Shown piece by piece: positions 44,348 to 58,500 of a DNA stretch of 64,000 nucleotides. The notes below the pieces were generated by a model that made no database searches, was not told the origin of the DNA, and saw only the letters and a list, made by a program, of their open reading frames with translations. The position numbers were made by a program, and so were the translations under genes. The stretch's first letter is position 1. Each line of letters starts with the position of its first letter. The DNA comes from Hofstenia miamia (lineage: Eukaryota; Xenacoelomorpha; Acoela): the NCBI GenBank assembly GCA_004352715.1, contig SCFE01000026.1, positions 606,196 through 670,195 of the forward strand, in the 5' to 3' direction.

Positions 44348-47300
44348 CTAAAATATGTCAAATCAAATTTTAATATTAATTCATTAAAGTATAGGTAAGA
44401 AAAATTTAAGGTATAAAACAGCTAAGAATATATTTTGTAATTACACATGAAACATTTCCATCTGGATTTTTAATGATGAAAAGTCTGGTTCTTAAAAATT
44501 TCAATAGCTATTGATAATACAAAATAAAAACCTTTCCTTTGTATTTCTTCCTAATAGAGTGATAGCAATGTACATGTAGATTATTCCTATATTCGAATAT
44601 TTAATATTTACTCATATAAAAATTTTGATTTATTACATTAGCTTGTGCTTAGAAACTAAAAGTCTAAATAATTGCAAAATATATTAAATCTTTCTTTAAA
44701 TTTTGTAGATGTACGATATACAGTATGTGTGTCTTAAATTTACAATTTTTTGAAAATTATATTCAATTTATTAGGACGCATAGCAGTCGATCGCGAACAT
44801 ATTCTGAAATATCATGTAAAAACTCGAAAAAAATTTATAATGCGACAATGAAGCAATTGCTATGACTAATATACATATTTCAATTAAAATAATAACATTT
44901 AGTCTTATTGTCTGAAATAATTTGCATTTGATTAGCGGTTATTCAAAATTTGTGTTCGAATTCATACAATTTAAGATTAGAAACAATGTTTTATGATTAT
45001 TGTTCGGTAAATTTACTATTCAATGGCGCAGGCAAGAAGTATGGGATATGCTTAGACCAAGAACTGCATTATTGAAAACTATGATATCAAATATTCACAT
45101 TGTGCTAATAATGTAAAAAACTATCCGTTGTAACCCCTTAAAATAATCAAGTTGCATACCCAAAAAATAGCCAACCAAATATATGGATTGTGCCTGGACA
45201 ACAAAATGCGTAATCATTTTATAAACATATATTCTAAGTTAATTAGTAATTAATTACATTATTTAATTAAAAGCCAATCCAGCGTGGAAAATTAATAAAA
45301 ACAAATTTAAAACTACAACAGATATTAATATTGAATTTTTTTAATCTTAATCTTGACCCAAAAGTTGCAAACAGGATAGATAAACTTTTTTAAGAAATAC
45401 ATTGAAAAAGTTATACCATTAGTAGACTTTGAGATACAATTACATAAAAAAAGTTCCAATGAGCTGAGAAAGATATTATCGATATGTTTCAAAACAAGCT
45501 TTATTGCTTGATGGTTGATAAGTTGACTGAGGCATGTGGCAGCTCTGATTGGAACACTTGGATTCGATTGAAAAACTAGATCGAAATAATAAAATCATAA
45601 GATATTAAGGAAACATGATGAATTGCTTCATGAAAATGCTGTGGGTATTCCTTGCATCGGCTAGCAGACTGCAAAATCCAAATTGGCACTTACTAGACAT
45701 CTTTTCACTTGGGGGATACAAATTGTATTGTACTATGCACAATACTTTGAAATATTTTGCTAGCACTTGAAAAGTCGCGTCTGAGACATTTCCCAATCTG
45801 TCAAGAAACACTGTTGAATGAAAAATAGCCTTTACTCAAATGTCAACTAGCATTTATGATTGCAAATTTAATTTTTTCCATCATTAATTGAAAAACGTTA
45901 AAGGCGTCAAACATTTGGAGATGCAGCTGTTATTTTACATGGAGCAATTGGCAAAGTGTCATTAGAACCATATAAAATAAGATTTAACAATTATTTCGCC
46001 ACAACGTTAATTTCATAGAATGGTAGCTCGTAATTGCTGAAAATTTAGAAAAATTGTCATGAATATTTTGTTTTTACGCAATTTTATCCGAGCTTTTCTT
46101 ATTTGAATAATCACAAAAGAAAAACCCATTATATATAATTTTATTCTCAGTACTTTCAAATCAACGCAGCACGCTACTTCATATGCAAATTTCCTAGTTC
46201 TAGCCCAAGGCACGCCACTAAACCACTGATCTATTTTGTAAATAATGCTTTCAATGCTTTAATAACTTCTACTGACCAATCAATAATAATGTATGTGTTG
46301 AAATTCTTTAGCTACTTATAACTTTAGCTATTCCCAAATAATTAATATATTTTTAATACATTTATTTTAACTAATATGTTTATCTATTGCTATCAATTTA
46401 TTAAATAATGGACAGACATTTAATAATTGATATCAAAACTATTTGCTGAAATCACTATTTGAAAACTGTCCTAATTACTGCTATTTTGATTTTTTTTCGG
46501 CATATATCTTAATAGTTTACAACTGCTTTACATTCACACTGTCAATGTTTTTTAGCAATCTTATTTAGAAAAATATCGCTCGCTCTTTAATTGATTATCA
46601 ACTTCAATCTAGAAAAAAATAACCAAAAGTGACACGCTATTTTAATTAAATAAACTAGAAAGGGATACGTGGTTAGTCACTTAAATTGACCAAGTGACAT
46701 CCCTAATCAACTTGTAGCTACGCTTCCAACACTCATTTACTTACTCAGGTTTCTACCGAATTATATCCTATGGAAAGCTCATTAACATTATTAAAAGTAC
46801 TGTTTGACTGAGGTTTGGGTTATTAACAAATTTGAAATGTATTCTTTTTAATCGATTAAATATTGACATTTAAAACATATCCCGCAATACACATTTCCAG
46901 GTTACACCAATGCACTCATTAACTTAACAAACACCTAGATGAAATATTGGGTTTGCCATACATTCTTTTTTTGAAACTATTCAATGACGTTTACTAAATA
47001 AGTCTACAGTATTTTTTCAATGGATAAAAAATTTTATATGAGCAACAACAAATGTCAATGTAGATTAAACTGAGTACGCCGAGAATTGAAAATTATCAAC
47101 TGACCAGCAATAGATCACAAATTGCCATTAAATTTAAAAGAAGAATTGAAAGCAATTAACATAACTAGTAACCACGTATTTTTAAAAAAGTCGCTATTTA
47201 TATCAACCAAAAAATTATGGTGAATGCCAATAGATAGTGAAACAATTGCATTTGTTAAAATGCATCATTATTTAACATCTGAGGTTCTGAAGTTTAGATC

Positions 47301-48236
47301 AGTCATTGCTACTCAATGTTTAGACAATTCGATTTGTATAGCGGACAATTGGCCACCACTAGTAATTTGAAGTCACGTAACATGAAGGAAACACGGAAAT
47401 TTGCTAAACATTATCATATTACATACTACCTAGCTCCTTTTCACGATTTATGTATAATATACTCACTGAAGTACTCTAAATTCTCATCACTTGTATATGA
47501 TATTACCATTTCCAATATATATATATAACAGAAATTGAAAAAAATTATTTTGGTCGATGTAACTAAAAATAGTTTTCAGCATGTTCACATTGAAACAATC
47601 CACTGAAACAAAATTACAATTATTTTTCACATTTATACTTTTAAATTAATTTAATGAAATGAATAACAGCAATTCAAACAAAATTTACATTACGTTTGCA
47701 AAAAGATCTCAAACTGATACATATGCATTAATATCGAAACAGTGAATTCATATTCTACGAAAGATTTAATTAAAATGTCATGAAACATATCTAAATGAAA
47801 AATGTACTTTATATCGGTTAACATTAATGGACAAATAGGATAAATTTGAAATATGATACAATTTCTAACAGTTAAAGAAGCTAATAAATATGTAATTCAT
47901 TACCATTTTTAATGTAATGAAGGCTTTTTAAAACAAGATCTAACTAAATAGAGGCAACCATTTTAATTTTAGGATGGTAACGTTACATTGTTAAAATAAA
48001 TTTGCAAATCAATTTTTTTAATTTTGCAGCAAATAACTGTATTGTAATTTTTATTAATCATAATTATTAATAAAATGTTGAGCGTATTTAATGTATCTTA
48101 TATATTCTTTTTTAGGGACGTTTATAAAGATGTAACAACCTTTAGTGGAAATGGAAATTTATTTCAAATATTTGCAATAACATTTATTTATTTTATTTTT
48201 TTAAGTGATAAGGTTAATTTTAGATAAAATTTTTTA
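44348..48236. other. Region between the divergent calcineurin B and NCOA5-like genes
   Basis: AT-rich. It should hold the calcineurin B first exon and both promoters, but none can be pinned down from sequence alone. TTTTTTAGGGACG at about 48108-48121 is an acceptor-like signal upstream of the NCOA5 ATG, so a 5' non-coding exon is possible. Confidence 0.4.
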
Positions 48237-48372
48237 ATGCCTAGCAAATTAAGCTCTCATACAAGTGATCCTGTTCTTGCTACGTCCCGTGTTTTTATTG
48301 GAAAATTAAATACTGATCGCATCAGTAACAAGGATGTTTTTGAATTTTTTAAAGAATATGGTGAAATAACAG
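48237..48372 (+). CDS. NCOA5: NCOA5-like exon 1, first half of the RRM
   Basis: MPSKLSSHTSDPVLATS, then RVFIGKLNT (RNP2) and the first helix, ending in ACA G. The next intron is 36 nt (48373-48408) and contains an in-frame TGA, so it must be removed. Confidence 0.88.
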
Positions 48373-49544
48373 GTATTTTTAGTCTAAAAATGTGATTTAT
48401 TGGTTTAGGTGTATCCCTTCACAAAGGATATGCATTTGTGCAGTATGAATCTGAGGCAGCAGCAAGAATTGCAGTCGAACAAAGCAATAACACTTTATTT
48501 TTTGGCCAAAGAATTGGTAGGCTGATTCCACTAAATTAGTAATTTTGAGGTTTTAAGTGATGTAATTTAAATTAATAGAGCAGCTGAAACATGATTCAAT
48601 AGTTGTATTGAATTACAGATTTCAGTTTATGCTTCACAAATGTGTTTTTGTATATTAAAAAATGTGTCAAATTTTGGTGAAAAATTCCCAAAATTTGTTA
48701 TTTTAGGTGATAATTCCAATGTTCACTTCTAGATAATACAGGCTGCTCATTTTTTCTCAATTCTTTCCTGTATATTATTGAAGACTATTTTTCCTTTCCG
48801 ACTGAATGATCTTGGTAAAACTGTTTTTATCTCTTTCAATTGGACAATGCATAGATCATTTCCAATATCCTTTGTTGTTTGCCTGCATCCTTTGCAGTAA
48901 CTTACTAATCTCATATAAGCACCTTGGCGAATTTTCAGACGTCTATATTTTCGACATCTTTGCTTGAACTATCTCATTCTTTTCCTTGGTATAGGGTTAA
49001 ATTCTGAGTTTTCTCTTGCTAGCGACATATCAACTTATTAATTTAAATCTGACTTGTTTAACTTAATCTAAAAATATTCTAGTTTTGAGAATTTTTACTT
49101 TTATCAACTTATTTTTTTCGTAATTCACTTATTACTGCTGTTGCTGTTTTTTTAAAAAATTTTCAAATTTGTAAAAAAAAAATTTTCATTTTTTTGTTTG
49201 AAAAATATTTTACTCGACCTCTTTTCATCAATAACGATTTTTATAATACATTTGTTGTAACTGTATTTTCGTTTAAATTTTAGTAGTTTGTTTAAAATAT
49301 GAAAATGTGTATATCAAAATCATTATTATGTTCATTTTTATTATGTAATAAAATAATAGTATTGTAAAGTCATTAGAGATAAAACCCAAATGAAACTGCC
49401 TATCTACATTTTTCCAGTTATTTACATTGGTGATTATCAATAGTTTATTAAATAACCTTTTGTGTGTATTGACACAAATTGAAATGTCTTCCAATTTTGG
49501 TTTAGGCTTTTCATGCTACTGGTATTGGATTTATATTCCATGCG

Positions 49545-49585
<41 letters not shown>

Positions 49586-52500
49586 TNGCCCTTTAATTGG
49601 CGATCAGTATCTTGTAGATGGCCCTCATTTACCCACCTGCCTGTTATTCGACATTTGGTAGAGGGTGATTTTTCTTTTATCGTCTCCATCCTCATACCCT
49701 TTATTCAGTAATCAGATTGAGGAGACCTCCTCCTTATTCTTTGTCTTTTATTCGTTGGTGTCATCTGCTCCATCGTCATACCCTTTAATTGGTAATCGGA
49801 CTGCGGAGACCTAGTCTTATTAGTGGAGCTCGTCAATGTTTCCTCTGTCCTCACGTCCTTTATTTGAAGATCAGTAGGGTGCATCAAACGCCCCATGATT
49901 TTAAAGAAATTGACATAAAACCTTCATTGGGTGATTTTATTGTGCCACTTGGTCTAAAAACATTATATTTTAAGTTTCAGAAAATTTGAAGGTCATGTAG
50001 GGGGTCAACCTCAAGCTTGAAGATGACGTCATGAAAAATACCCCAAATTTTGCTTTTTTCATGAAAAAAACGGTATATTTGCAAAATTAATATAGAAATT
50101 TTGAACTAAAATTACATAATTTGGTGTGTTAAGCCATTAATATGATTTTTTGAATTTATCAAGAGTAGCTAGCTAAATAACATATGAATAATCAATGATG
50201 ACATCATCAAAAATAACTTTAAATTTGCCTTTTTCATTAAAAAACGACCTGTTTCGATATTAAACATAGAATGTTTGAACTCAAATATCATAATTCAGTG
50301 TGTTTTGCTCATCAGTACAAATACTAAATGTATCATGAGAGTTTACTGGCTTCTTAATATATTGAAAATGAGTGATGACGTCATCACATTGTTGTTTATT
50401 TGCACTACGTTTTTGACCCCAATATATGAGTAATGATTCGGTGATTTGTCTATTAATTAATGGGGGTGTGATTCACAGTTGACACGTTCATGTAATAAAT
50501 TATAAGTGCAATTTTTATAGTACTCACCAGGATTTAGATTACGAATTAATCAATTTATACAGACAACGAAATTGATGCATCGTAGGTAAAGAAAATTTTT
50601 TGAAATGGCACGTGCTTAAAAAAAACTAGGTGTGAAAGCTGGATATTTGGCTTTGGCACNNNNNNNNNNNNNNNNNNNNNNNNNNNNNNNNNNNNNNNNN
50701 NNNNNNNNNNNNNNNNNNNNNNNNNNNNNNNNNNNNNNNNNNNNNNNNNNNNNNNNNNNNNNNNNNNNNNNNNNNNNNNNNNNNNNNNNNNNNNNNNNNN
50801 NNNNNNNNNNNNNNNNNNNNNNNNNNNNNNNNNNNNNNNNNNNNNNNNNNNNNNNNNNNNNNNNNNNNNNNNNNNNNNNNNNNNNNNNNNNNNNNNNNNN
50901 NNNNNNNNNNNNNNNNNNNNNNNNNNNNNNNNNNNNNNNNNNNNNNNNNNNNNNNNNNNNNNNNNNNNNNNNNNNNNNNNNNNNNNNNNNNNNNNNNNNN
51001 NNNNNNNNNNNNNNNNNNNNNNNNNNNNNNNNNNNNNNNNNNNNNNNNNNNNNNNNNNNNNNNNNNNNNNNNNNNNNNNNNNNNNNNNNNNNNNNNNNNN
51101 NNNNNNNNNNNNNNNNNNNNNNNNNNNNNNNNNNNNNNNNNNNNNNNNNNNNNNNNNNNNNNNNNNNNNNNNNNNNNNNNNNNNNNNNNNNNNNNNNNNN
51201 NNNNNNNNNNNNNNNNNNNNNNNNNNNNNNNNNNNNNNNNNNNNNNNNNNNNNNNNNNNNNNNNNNNNNNNNNNNNNNNNNNNNNNNNNNNNNNNNNNNN
51301 NNNNNNNNNNNNNNNNNNNNNNNNNNNNNNNNNNNNNNNNNNNNNNNNNNNNNNNNNNNNNNNNNNNNNNNNNNNNNNNNNNNNNNNNNNNNNNNNNNNN
51401 NNNNNNNNNNNNNNNNNNNNNNNNNNNNNNNNNNNNNNNNNNNNNNNNNNNNNNNNNNNNNNNNNNNNNNNNNNNNNNNNNNNNNNNNNNNNNNNNNNNN
51501 NNNNNNNNNNNNNNNNNNNNNNNNNNNNNNNNNNNNNNNNNNNNNNNNNNNNNNNNNNNNNNNNNNNNNNNNNNNNNNNNNNNNNNNNNNNNNNNNNNNN
51601 NNNNNNNNNNNNNNNNNNNNNNNNNNNNNNNNNNNNNNNNNNNNNNNNNNNNNNNNNNNCAAAAATCTGAATTATCACTGCACCAATTTGTGTAGCACTG
51701 TACACAAGAAAAATAAGTTTATGAGCCATGCGCTAATAATCGTCTTGTCAAAGTGATTATATTTAACCTGTTTACAGTTTATTATAAACATATATATCAA
51801 AAATAACTATGTTGTAATTGGCAAGACAGGGAAACATATTTATTGACTGTCATAGTCATTCCAAATAATGAATTAATAACATTTTATAAGCCTTTACCTT
51901 TATGTATCCATCTGTTTTTAACAATCAAAGTCATCTCCATAATATTGTAATTATAGAGGCAGCAATATTTCAAGTACGAGTACAAAGAAGTTTCATTTAC
52001 TATCTGCTCCAATTCATTTGCAATTTCAGGCATGAAATATTATAGTTTGCAGGGTGATATATAATAAAGATTTGCCAAAATAATTTTTAATAACTAAATT
52101 ATGCTCTTAAATCTTGTTCAATCATATTGATTGCTGACTTTTACGTACAGTGCACAAATAGCCACCATTATATGATGGCATATTCATTCAGAGATGATTC
52201 CATGTTCAAATATTTCAATAGACTCCTTTAAGGTTATGTGAGACAGCCTAAATTTACCAGAAAAAGAATTTTCTACTATATTTCTTAATAGTAGATTTAT
52301 CAATAATTATGAAAATTTAACAAACTAAAGATTTAGGTGAAGAATGTTCTACAATTAGACAAAGAACTAGATGCAGGCAAGGATGCAGTGAGGTTCTGGG
52401 AGAATATATGGGGAAGTGAGGGACCAAAAATAGAGGTGAGCAAATGCAGAAGGATTTCAGACAAGAAGTAGAACTAATCACAACTGCAAAACTAAGGGAA

Positions 52501-55500
52501 GTTCTAAAGAAGATGAAAAACTGGAAGGCGCCAGGCAGAGATGAGGTACATGGTTATTGGCTGAAGAAATTCACTAGTGTTCATTAGGGTGCATCAAACG
52601 CCCCATGATTTTAAAGAAATTGACATAAAACCTTCATTGGGTGATTTTATTGTGCCACTTGGTCTAAAAACATTATATTTTAAGTTTCAGAAAATTTGAA
52701 GGTCATGTAGGGGGTCAACCTCAAGCTTGAAGATGACGTCATGAAAAATACCCCAAATTTTGCTTTTTTCATAAAAAAACGGTATATTTTCAAAATTAAT
52801 ATAGAAATTTTGAACTAAAATTACATAATTTGGTGTGTTAAGCCATTAATATGATTTTTTGAATTTATCAAGAGTAGCTAGCTAAATAACATATGAATAA
52901 TCAAGGATGACGTCATCAAAAATACCTTCAATTTTGCCTTTTTCATTAAAAAACGACCTGTTTCGATATTAAACATAGAATGTTTGAACTCAAATTACAT
53001 AATTAAGTGTGTTTTGCTCATCAGTACAAATACTAAATGTATCATGAGTGTTTACTGGCTTCTTAATATATTGAAAATGAGTGTTGACGTCATCACAATT
53101 GTTAACATTGCCCTACAGTTTTTGACCCCAATATATGAGTCATGATTTGGTGATTTGTCTATTAATTAATGGGGGTGTGACTCATAGTTGACACGTTCAG
53201 GTGATAAATTATAAATGCAATTTTTAAAGTACTCACCTGGATTTGGATTACGAATTAATCAATTTATACAGACAACGAAATTGATGCATCATAGGTAAAG
53301 AAAATTTTTTAAAATGGCACGTGCTTCAAAAATAACTAGGTGTGAAAGCTGGATATTTGGCTTTGGCACCAAAGTTACCCAGTCCGATTCTGAAATCACT
53401 GGTATACGTTTACTAACAAATGAACAAGTTATTCGCTGTTATAGATATTACCAGTTAGAAAACAATAAACAATTATTTACAAAGTATGATGTTGCTAAAA
53501 TCGTTCTAGCCAAAATTGTGCCGTTCTATGAAAAGGCGACCATACTGTAGAATCGCAGGGGGTGATTCTAGCGAACACAAAGAGAATACAGTTCAAACTA
53601 TTCCTATTTACAAAATGCTTTGGTCTTTATATACAATGTTATTTACAATATGTACAAATATTACAACTACCAGCGATGCTACAATACCTATAGTATCATA
53701 TGATAGAGCAGTTAGGAAAATTATCGAATTAGCAGATCGAAATGCTAAGTTAAGAGAAACTCCTGTAAAAAGAAGATCTTCAGCCATTATGTATAAAAGA
53801 CTTGATGAAAATGAAGTCATGTTCAAAAAGACATTTCCGCTATGGAAACCAGATTCCGAAAGTCTTCTTAATGATGAAGACAAGAGGTTTCTGATTTCAA
53901 TGAAAACGGATAGGATTGCAACGTTTGGTGCCCATGACACAAAACTGGCAGGCATTATTGAGAGACCACAAGAAAGAAAAAACTCAGAAGCGAAAAGAAT
54001 AAGACGATCAGATGAAGATATGGCAAAGTTTTTTTCAAAAGTGAGAATTGATCAAGATACCTACATAAGTGAAAATGAGAATAATGAAGATGGTGAGTTG
54101 ACGCCAATGACTGATGAAGATATGGTGACACCCAAGCGGTCCCACCACAGAATGTCCAGACCGGGAACACCTGCCTTCATACCATACAATATAATGAGAT
54201 CCGAAAAATTGGTTGCACTGGCATCGAGATTCATTCTCACTCCAACACAGCAAGCTGCATTTACATCCGCATTAATAGAAGAGTCTGGAGGTGATCCCAG
54301 TAAAATAGCTAGTTATGCAACAGCTAGTAGAGCAAAAGTTTGTATTAGCAAACGATTGGTTAATTCTATTAAAGATGGATGGACCGCTCCGGACATGCCA
54401 ACATTGACCAACAAATACAAAAGCGAAGACAGATTAGCAGTTCTTGTTGGTAATTCAGAAGATGTAAAGTTATTGGGTACACCAAGTTATCCGTGTGGTT
54501 CCGATCGTAAAGCTGGTGAAATCATATGCGAAAAAACAATGTCGTAAATATGGTTTTTGACATGACATCTAGTAACACTGGGCATATCACTGGTGGGTGT
54601 ATCAGTATTCAAGAGGAAATTGGAATGATGAAACTATCTCTGTATCTGAAAAAACAATAAAATACACCCGTGATGATTATCAGAAATTTAGTAAATTAGT
54701 TAAAGCTTACCTATGTGACTACTATTATCAACTTACCTTGTTGAGGCCTGGGGCAGTGCACAAAGCCCGATGGATGGGTAAAGGCATCTATGTTTTAAAA
54801 ATAGTTATCTTAGAAAATGATATCATGGGGAACAATAACGGCCACACATCAATATTTGCCAATTTTGCCAGTCTTCTTTGTTTCAAGTGGTGGGCAACTT
54901 GCGCTTCTCTCCTTGAAGCGCCTTGGAACGATTTAAAACTCTATCATAACTTATTGGACTATGATAAAATCGATTCAATAGTATCGAAAAGCGCTCTCGC
55001 TGCATTTGAACCGCTAAAATGGTGCCGATGTCCTTGTTCAGCAGTCAAGTAACTAATGATATTCGCCAGAAGATGGCACAAAACCTGATTGATTGCCGGT
55101 CTGATGAAGAAACATTTAATAAGGTGCCCCTTGGACGATTCGGTTCTGGATACAGCAAACCACTTTTCCAAACGTGGATAAAAAACGACTCTCTCTGATT
55201 TAATAGGGGTCGACTCTTGGTACATGTTCAAGTTGCTCAGACTGGATAGTGGCGGCTTTCTTGCGCTTCCTGTTACTGAATGGGATACAAATGTATCATA
55301 CAATGTAGCAATGTCTAAAGTGAAATCACTGAATATTGTGAACGATGCTGTAGAAAGAAATGTAAAACGCACAAACGATTTTAGTTCAAAATTTCTATAT
55401 TAATTTTGAAAATATACCATTTTTTCCATATAAAAAGTAAAATTTGGGGTATTTTTGATGACGTCATGTTCAAACTTGTGGTTTGACCCCCTACGTGACC

Positions 55501-58500
55501 TTCAAATTTTCTGAAACTCAAAATATAATGTTTTTAGTCCAAGTGGCACAATAAAATCACCCAATGACATTGATTTTCCGATATGAGGGCGTTTGATGCA
55601 CCCTAATATATATATATATATATATTCATTTTGCTCAAAGTACTGTTCAATTTCTCACATAGTATCAATAAATTTAGTATCTCATTTGTGTTTGTGCTAA
55701 GCACATTAAGCTTATTAAGCGATTTTTATTTAGATTGCCGCATTGCAAGTGAAGGAAAGAAGTCTAAACGACGTAGATCAGAAGATTTTGATAATGATGA
55801 TGCTTTACATGATCACTATGAAAACGATCGCGATAGATCACCGCCTCATTTCCGACAAAGGTTTCTATTAATTTAAGCTAATTTTTTTAAGCCAAACTTA
55901 GGTCGTCAGCTCCTGATCATTATTTCTCTTCTACAAATGGTAGTAGTAGGATGACCGAATGTCAGCTACTTGGTGTTGGAAAATCTCTACGGTAATTTCC
56001 AATATTGTTTTTTGTTATTACTGATATTTAGGAGTTATTTGAATTTTGTTGAAAAAAAATTGCGTGAGAAAGTACGTTTAAAAACCCATTCGCAGATTAT
56101 TTACAGTCCTGATGATGTGAGAACTCATTTGGACGAAGCTGTGCGATCTAGAATACTTTTCACAATAGTTCTGTTTCCGCAGCATGAGAAGCATAAATCT
56201 GCCACTCTTCACATTCATCATTCTAATCCTGCAGGTATTTTCACTACGAACTGATTATCATCGTACCTTAGGGGTGATAGATTTGTAATGTCTTTAGGCA
56301 GAATATCTAATTATTTTGTTATTATTATATAATAATTTGTAGCCAGAAGTTAGTTAGGGCAATATATTTTTGAATTTCTCGATTACGGAACATATTTGCG
56401 GTGAATAAAGACATTGCATTATATTGGAGAAGCATTTTCTGACCGGTGGATGTCTTCACTATGATCAAGTAAGTATCGAAAGCGGAGTGAAGCTTCCAGA
56501 AATTTTTTCAAAATAGTCATTAATATGCATTTCACGAATTCATTTTTTTTAATTTTTTGCAGAAAATATTTTGATTTAACAAAACAATCAATTTTGAAAA
56601 CCTGACGAAGTGCAACACCGTTTCACTCAAAAATCTCTCGTACGTTTCCCTAACAAGGCTTATTCTAAGTTGATATAAGTATTCCTTTTGTCTATCTTGA
56701 TTTCAAAAACACCTTTGATAAAGTTCCTGATTCTCTCTTAAGTTTGAAGCTTTCTCTTCTTGGATGTGATTCTACTTTATGTCTCTCATCACCAATTATT
56801 TTACTAGCAGACCCCATCTAACCGCATCGATTCTGCGCTTTCTGAATAAGTTTCGGTTAACTCTAGTGTTCCTCGTGGTTCAATTCATTGGTTCTTTTTT
56901 TATAATAAGCATCCATGATTTTACGCCCTTAATCAATTAATTGTACAGGGTGTCCCATATTATTTGTGAAAAACAAATTTGATCTCAAAAGCATGCCTTT
57001 CACGGAAATCAAAAAATACATAAACCAAACGTTACTCATAATTTCTAATCGTGAATTTTATTTGTGGTCGCCTTCTAGCCTTTTCAAACAGCGCATCCTC
57101 TTGTTTTGTTTCTTCTTCCGCTTTTTATCTAAATGTAATTCCTCCTCTTGTCATCTTCGCATCAATTTTCAATTTTTCCTTTTTGACCTTTTTTGTTTGC
57201 AACTATGTTATTTTACCTTTGTATACACCATTAATTTTTGTTAAATCCATTCTTATTAACATTTTTAAGAAGAAATTATTGTATTGCACATCTGCATAAA
57301 AACTGCATCTAGTGGCATAAAAAAATTGAACGTTTGGAAAATAATATTTAAGATTCGTCCAATCGTACTTTCATAAACCATTTTTTAAAAAAGTGCGTTT
57401 TGTTGACTTGCATGAAATGAAAATTTAATGTTGATAGGTTTATCATAATTCAATATTTGCTAAACTCTCAGCAAAATACACTTTTTTGCCACATTAACCG
57501 AACACAGTCAACCGGGGAAATCTTCAATATTATACTGTCGCGGTGTGACAAAAATGGATCAAATTTTTTTCACTGATTTCGTTTTTTTATTTTTAGTTCT
57601 GAATCTATTAAAAATTTCGATCGGTTGAAATTACCGCGTCTTAATGTTTAAGTTGAGGATAAAAAAGTCCTGTCGTGACTACGATTTCAGCCAATTGAAA
57701 TGTTTCCAAAATATATTTTAGAAATTTAGAAGAAGAAAAACGTTTAATTTCAAATATCAACAAAAATAGAATTAAAATTAGTAGTCATAAAGGGAAAAAA
57801 TTTATTAGCTCTCACTGTAAGTCGTTGATAGGAAACTTTCAGGCGGCTGGGGCGTTCATCTGTCTGTGGAAGGAGAAATTTTGCGAATGATCAATCGCGT
57901 GGATTTTTGAAAATAAGTCGTTGGCAAGTTTGAGGCGCCTCTCAGCAGCATCCACGTCCGAAACGGCAGTAGCATGGCCAGTGATTATCTTCTCACTGCG
58001 GTTAAAGATGCGCTGAATTCTGGAATTTAATGTGCTTGGAATTTGAACATGTAGAAGGGCACAATAGTCAAAGAGCGATTGTATCGAACTTCTAAAAATA
58101 GATTTGAGGGCTCTCTCGTCGCATACTTGTTTTAGCTGCCGCAGAATAGTGAACCTTGATGCAGCTCTCTTGATTTTGATTGTCAAGGTGAATCGACAGG
58201 TTTATCTGAGAGTCAATTGTGACACCAAGAATTTTCATCTGTTGAATAATGGGTATATCAATGTCGGGGAAAACATTTAAAGAGGGTCTTAGTGTGCTGA
58301 TGTACATCTGTTGTGATTTCTTATTATTGAGAGTGAGGCCGTTGGCATTGCAGAAATTATCAATAAGAATGGCTTCAGTTATGGGGACCCTATCGCTCTA
58401 AACAGAAGTTATTCGAATTTAACAAGCAGACCATTGCAACCCTGTAAGTCAGATATATAGAAAATAAATAAAGGGCCAATCAAAGACTCTTGCGGCACCC

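Noticed and set aside
53608-54253. Minus-strand frames within the long-TIR transposon
   Set aside because: Shadows of the plus-strand transposase-like frame.
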